A DNA stretch of 5,782 nt from Dehalococcoidia bacterium (GTDB taxonomy: Bacteria; Chloroflexota; Dehalococcoidia; GIF9; AB-539-J10). Location of the stretch: contig JAUWGZ010000076.1 in assembly GCA_030606165.1 (NCBI GenBank), positions 1 to 5,782 on the forward strand, written 5' to 3'. The translations under genes were made by a program, and so were the position numbers. The notes under the pieces were generated by a model. That model was not told the origin of the DNA and made no database searches. It saw only the letters and a list, made by a program, of their open reading frames with translations. This document shows, piece by piece, positions 5,643-5,782 of this stretch (position 1 is its first letter; each line of letters begins with the position of its first letter).

Positions 5643-5782
5643 ATGATGAAAAGCTTTTCCCTGAAGAAGTTCTTGCTGATGGTAGGCGCATCCGTTAAGG
5701 GATTCTTCACCTTTGAAGAAGGCGCCCAAGGCAGGAGGAAGCCAAAAGAGGTATTCATATTGGCAGGGATATTCTGCACCCT
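5643..5782 (+). CDS. Start of an unidentified protein (3' end outside window)
   Basis: A frame opens at ATG 5643 (a second ATG follows at once at 5646) and stays open for 46 codons to the window edge. The N-terminus is basic (MMKSFSLKKFLLMVGASVKG), then comes a charged stretch with GRRKPKE at about 30-36, and a hydrophobic run, VFILAGIFCTL, begins at about residue 37. That run could be the start of a membrane helix, as in a transporter, but the fragment is too short to name a family. A candidate extended -10 promoter lies upstream and only a weak GGAA-type ribosome site is seen. It diverges from the symporter gene. A real gene is likely but not certain. Confidence 0.5.
   Translation, partial: MMKSFSLKKFLLMVGASVKGFFTFEEGAQGRRKPKEVFILAGIFCT

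Overview
The window looks bacterial. Starts are preceded by purine-rich Shine-Dalgarno-type sequences and there are recognisable sigma-70-like promoters (for example TTGACA, 17 bp, TAGTAT at 1768-1796). Base composition is moderate. The gene mix (a DMSO-reductase-superfamily molybdoenzyme, an archaeal/thermophile-type inositol-phosphate cassette and a short sodium:amino-acid symporter) would suit an anaerobic, possibly thermophilic or sediment bacterium. A Chloroflexota/Dehalococcoidia-like host is my guess from the look of the molybdoenzyme and is not demonstrated.

Layout. (1) 1-1314, plus strand: the C-terminal part of a molybdopterin oxidoreductase that runs off the left edge. (2) 1315-1909: about 600 bp without a convincing protein gene. 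It begins with a degenerate tRNA-Ser(UGA)-like sequence (1352-1441) and a tandem 11-bp repeat (1486-1507), which together resemble an integration-site scar. It ends with a good promoter preceded by operator-like dyads and followed by a repeat-rich leader. (3) 1910-3966, plus strand: a compact three-gene operon encoding a sugar/inositol-phosphate nucleotidyltransferase, a CDP-alcohol phosphotransferase and a HAD-family phosphatase. (4) 4097-5428, minus strand: an 11-helix-type neurotransmitter:sodium symporter, convergent with the operon. (5) 5429-5642: a divergent intergenic region with a candidate promoter in each direction. (6) 5643-5782, plus strand: the start of an unidentified protein that runs off the right edge.

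How the genes may work together. The first two operon genes resemble the two halves of the IPCT/DIPPS protein that makes the phosphorylated form of di-myo-inositol phosphate, a compatible solute of hot-adapted organisms. The third gene, a soluble HAD phosphatase, is well placed to remove the extra phosphate. This is the same logic as a phosphatidylglycerophosphate synthase paired with its phosphatase. No inositol-1-phosphate synthase is in the window, so the pathway assignment is an inference. The symporter would import an amino acid or related solute with sodium; a link to osmotic or solute balance is only suggestive. The most interesting points are the putative inositol-solute operon with its candidate phosphatase, the tRNA-Ser scar upstream of it, and the unusual translation start of the symporter.
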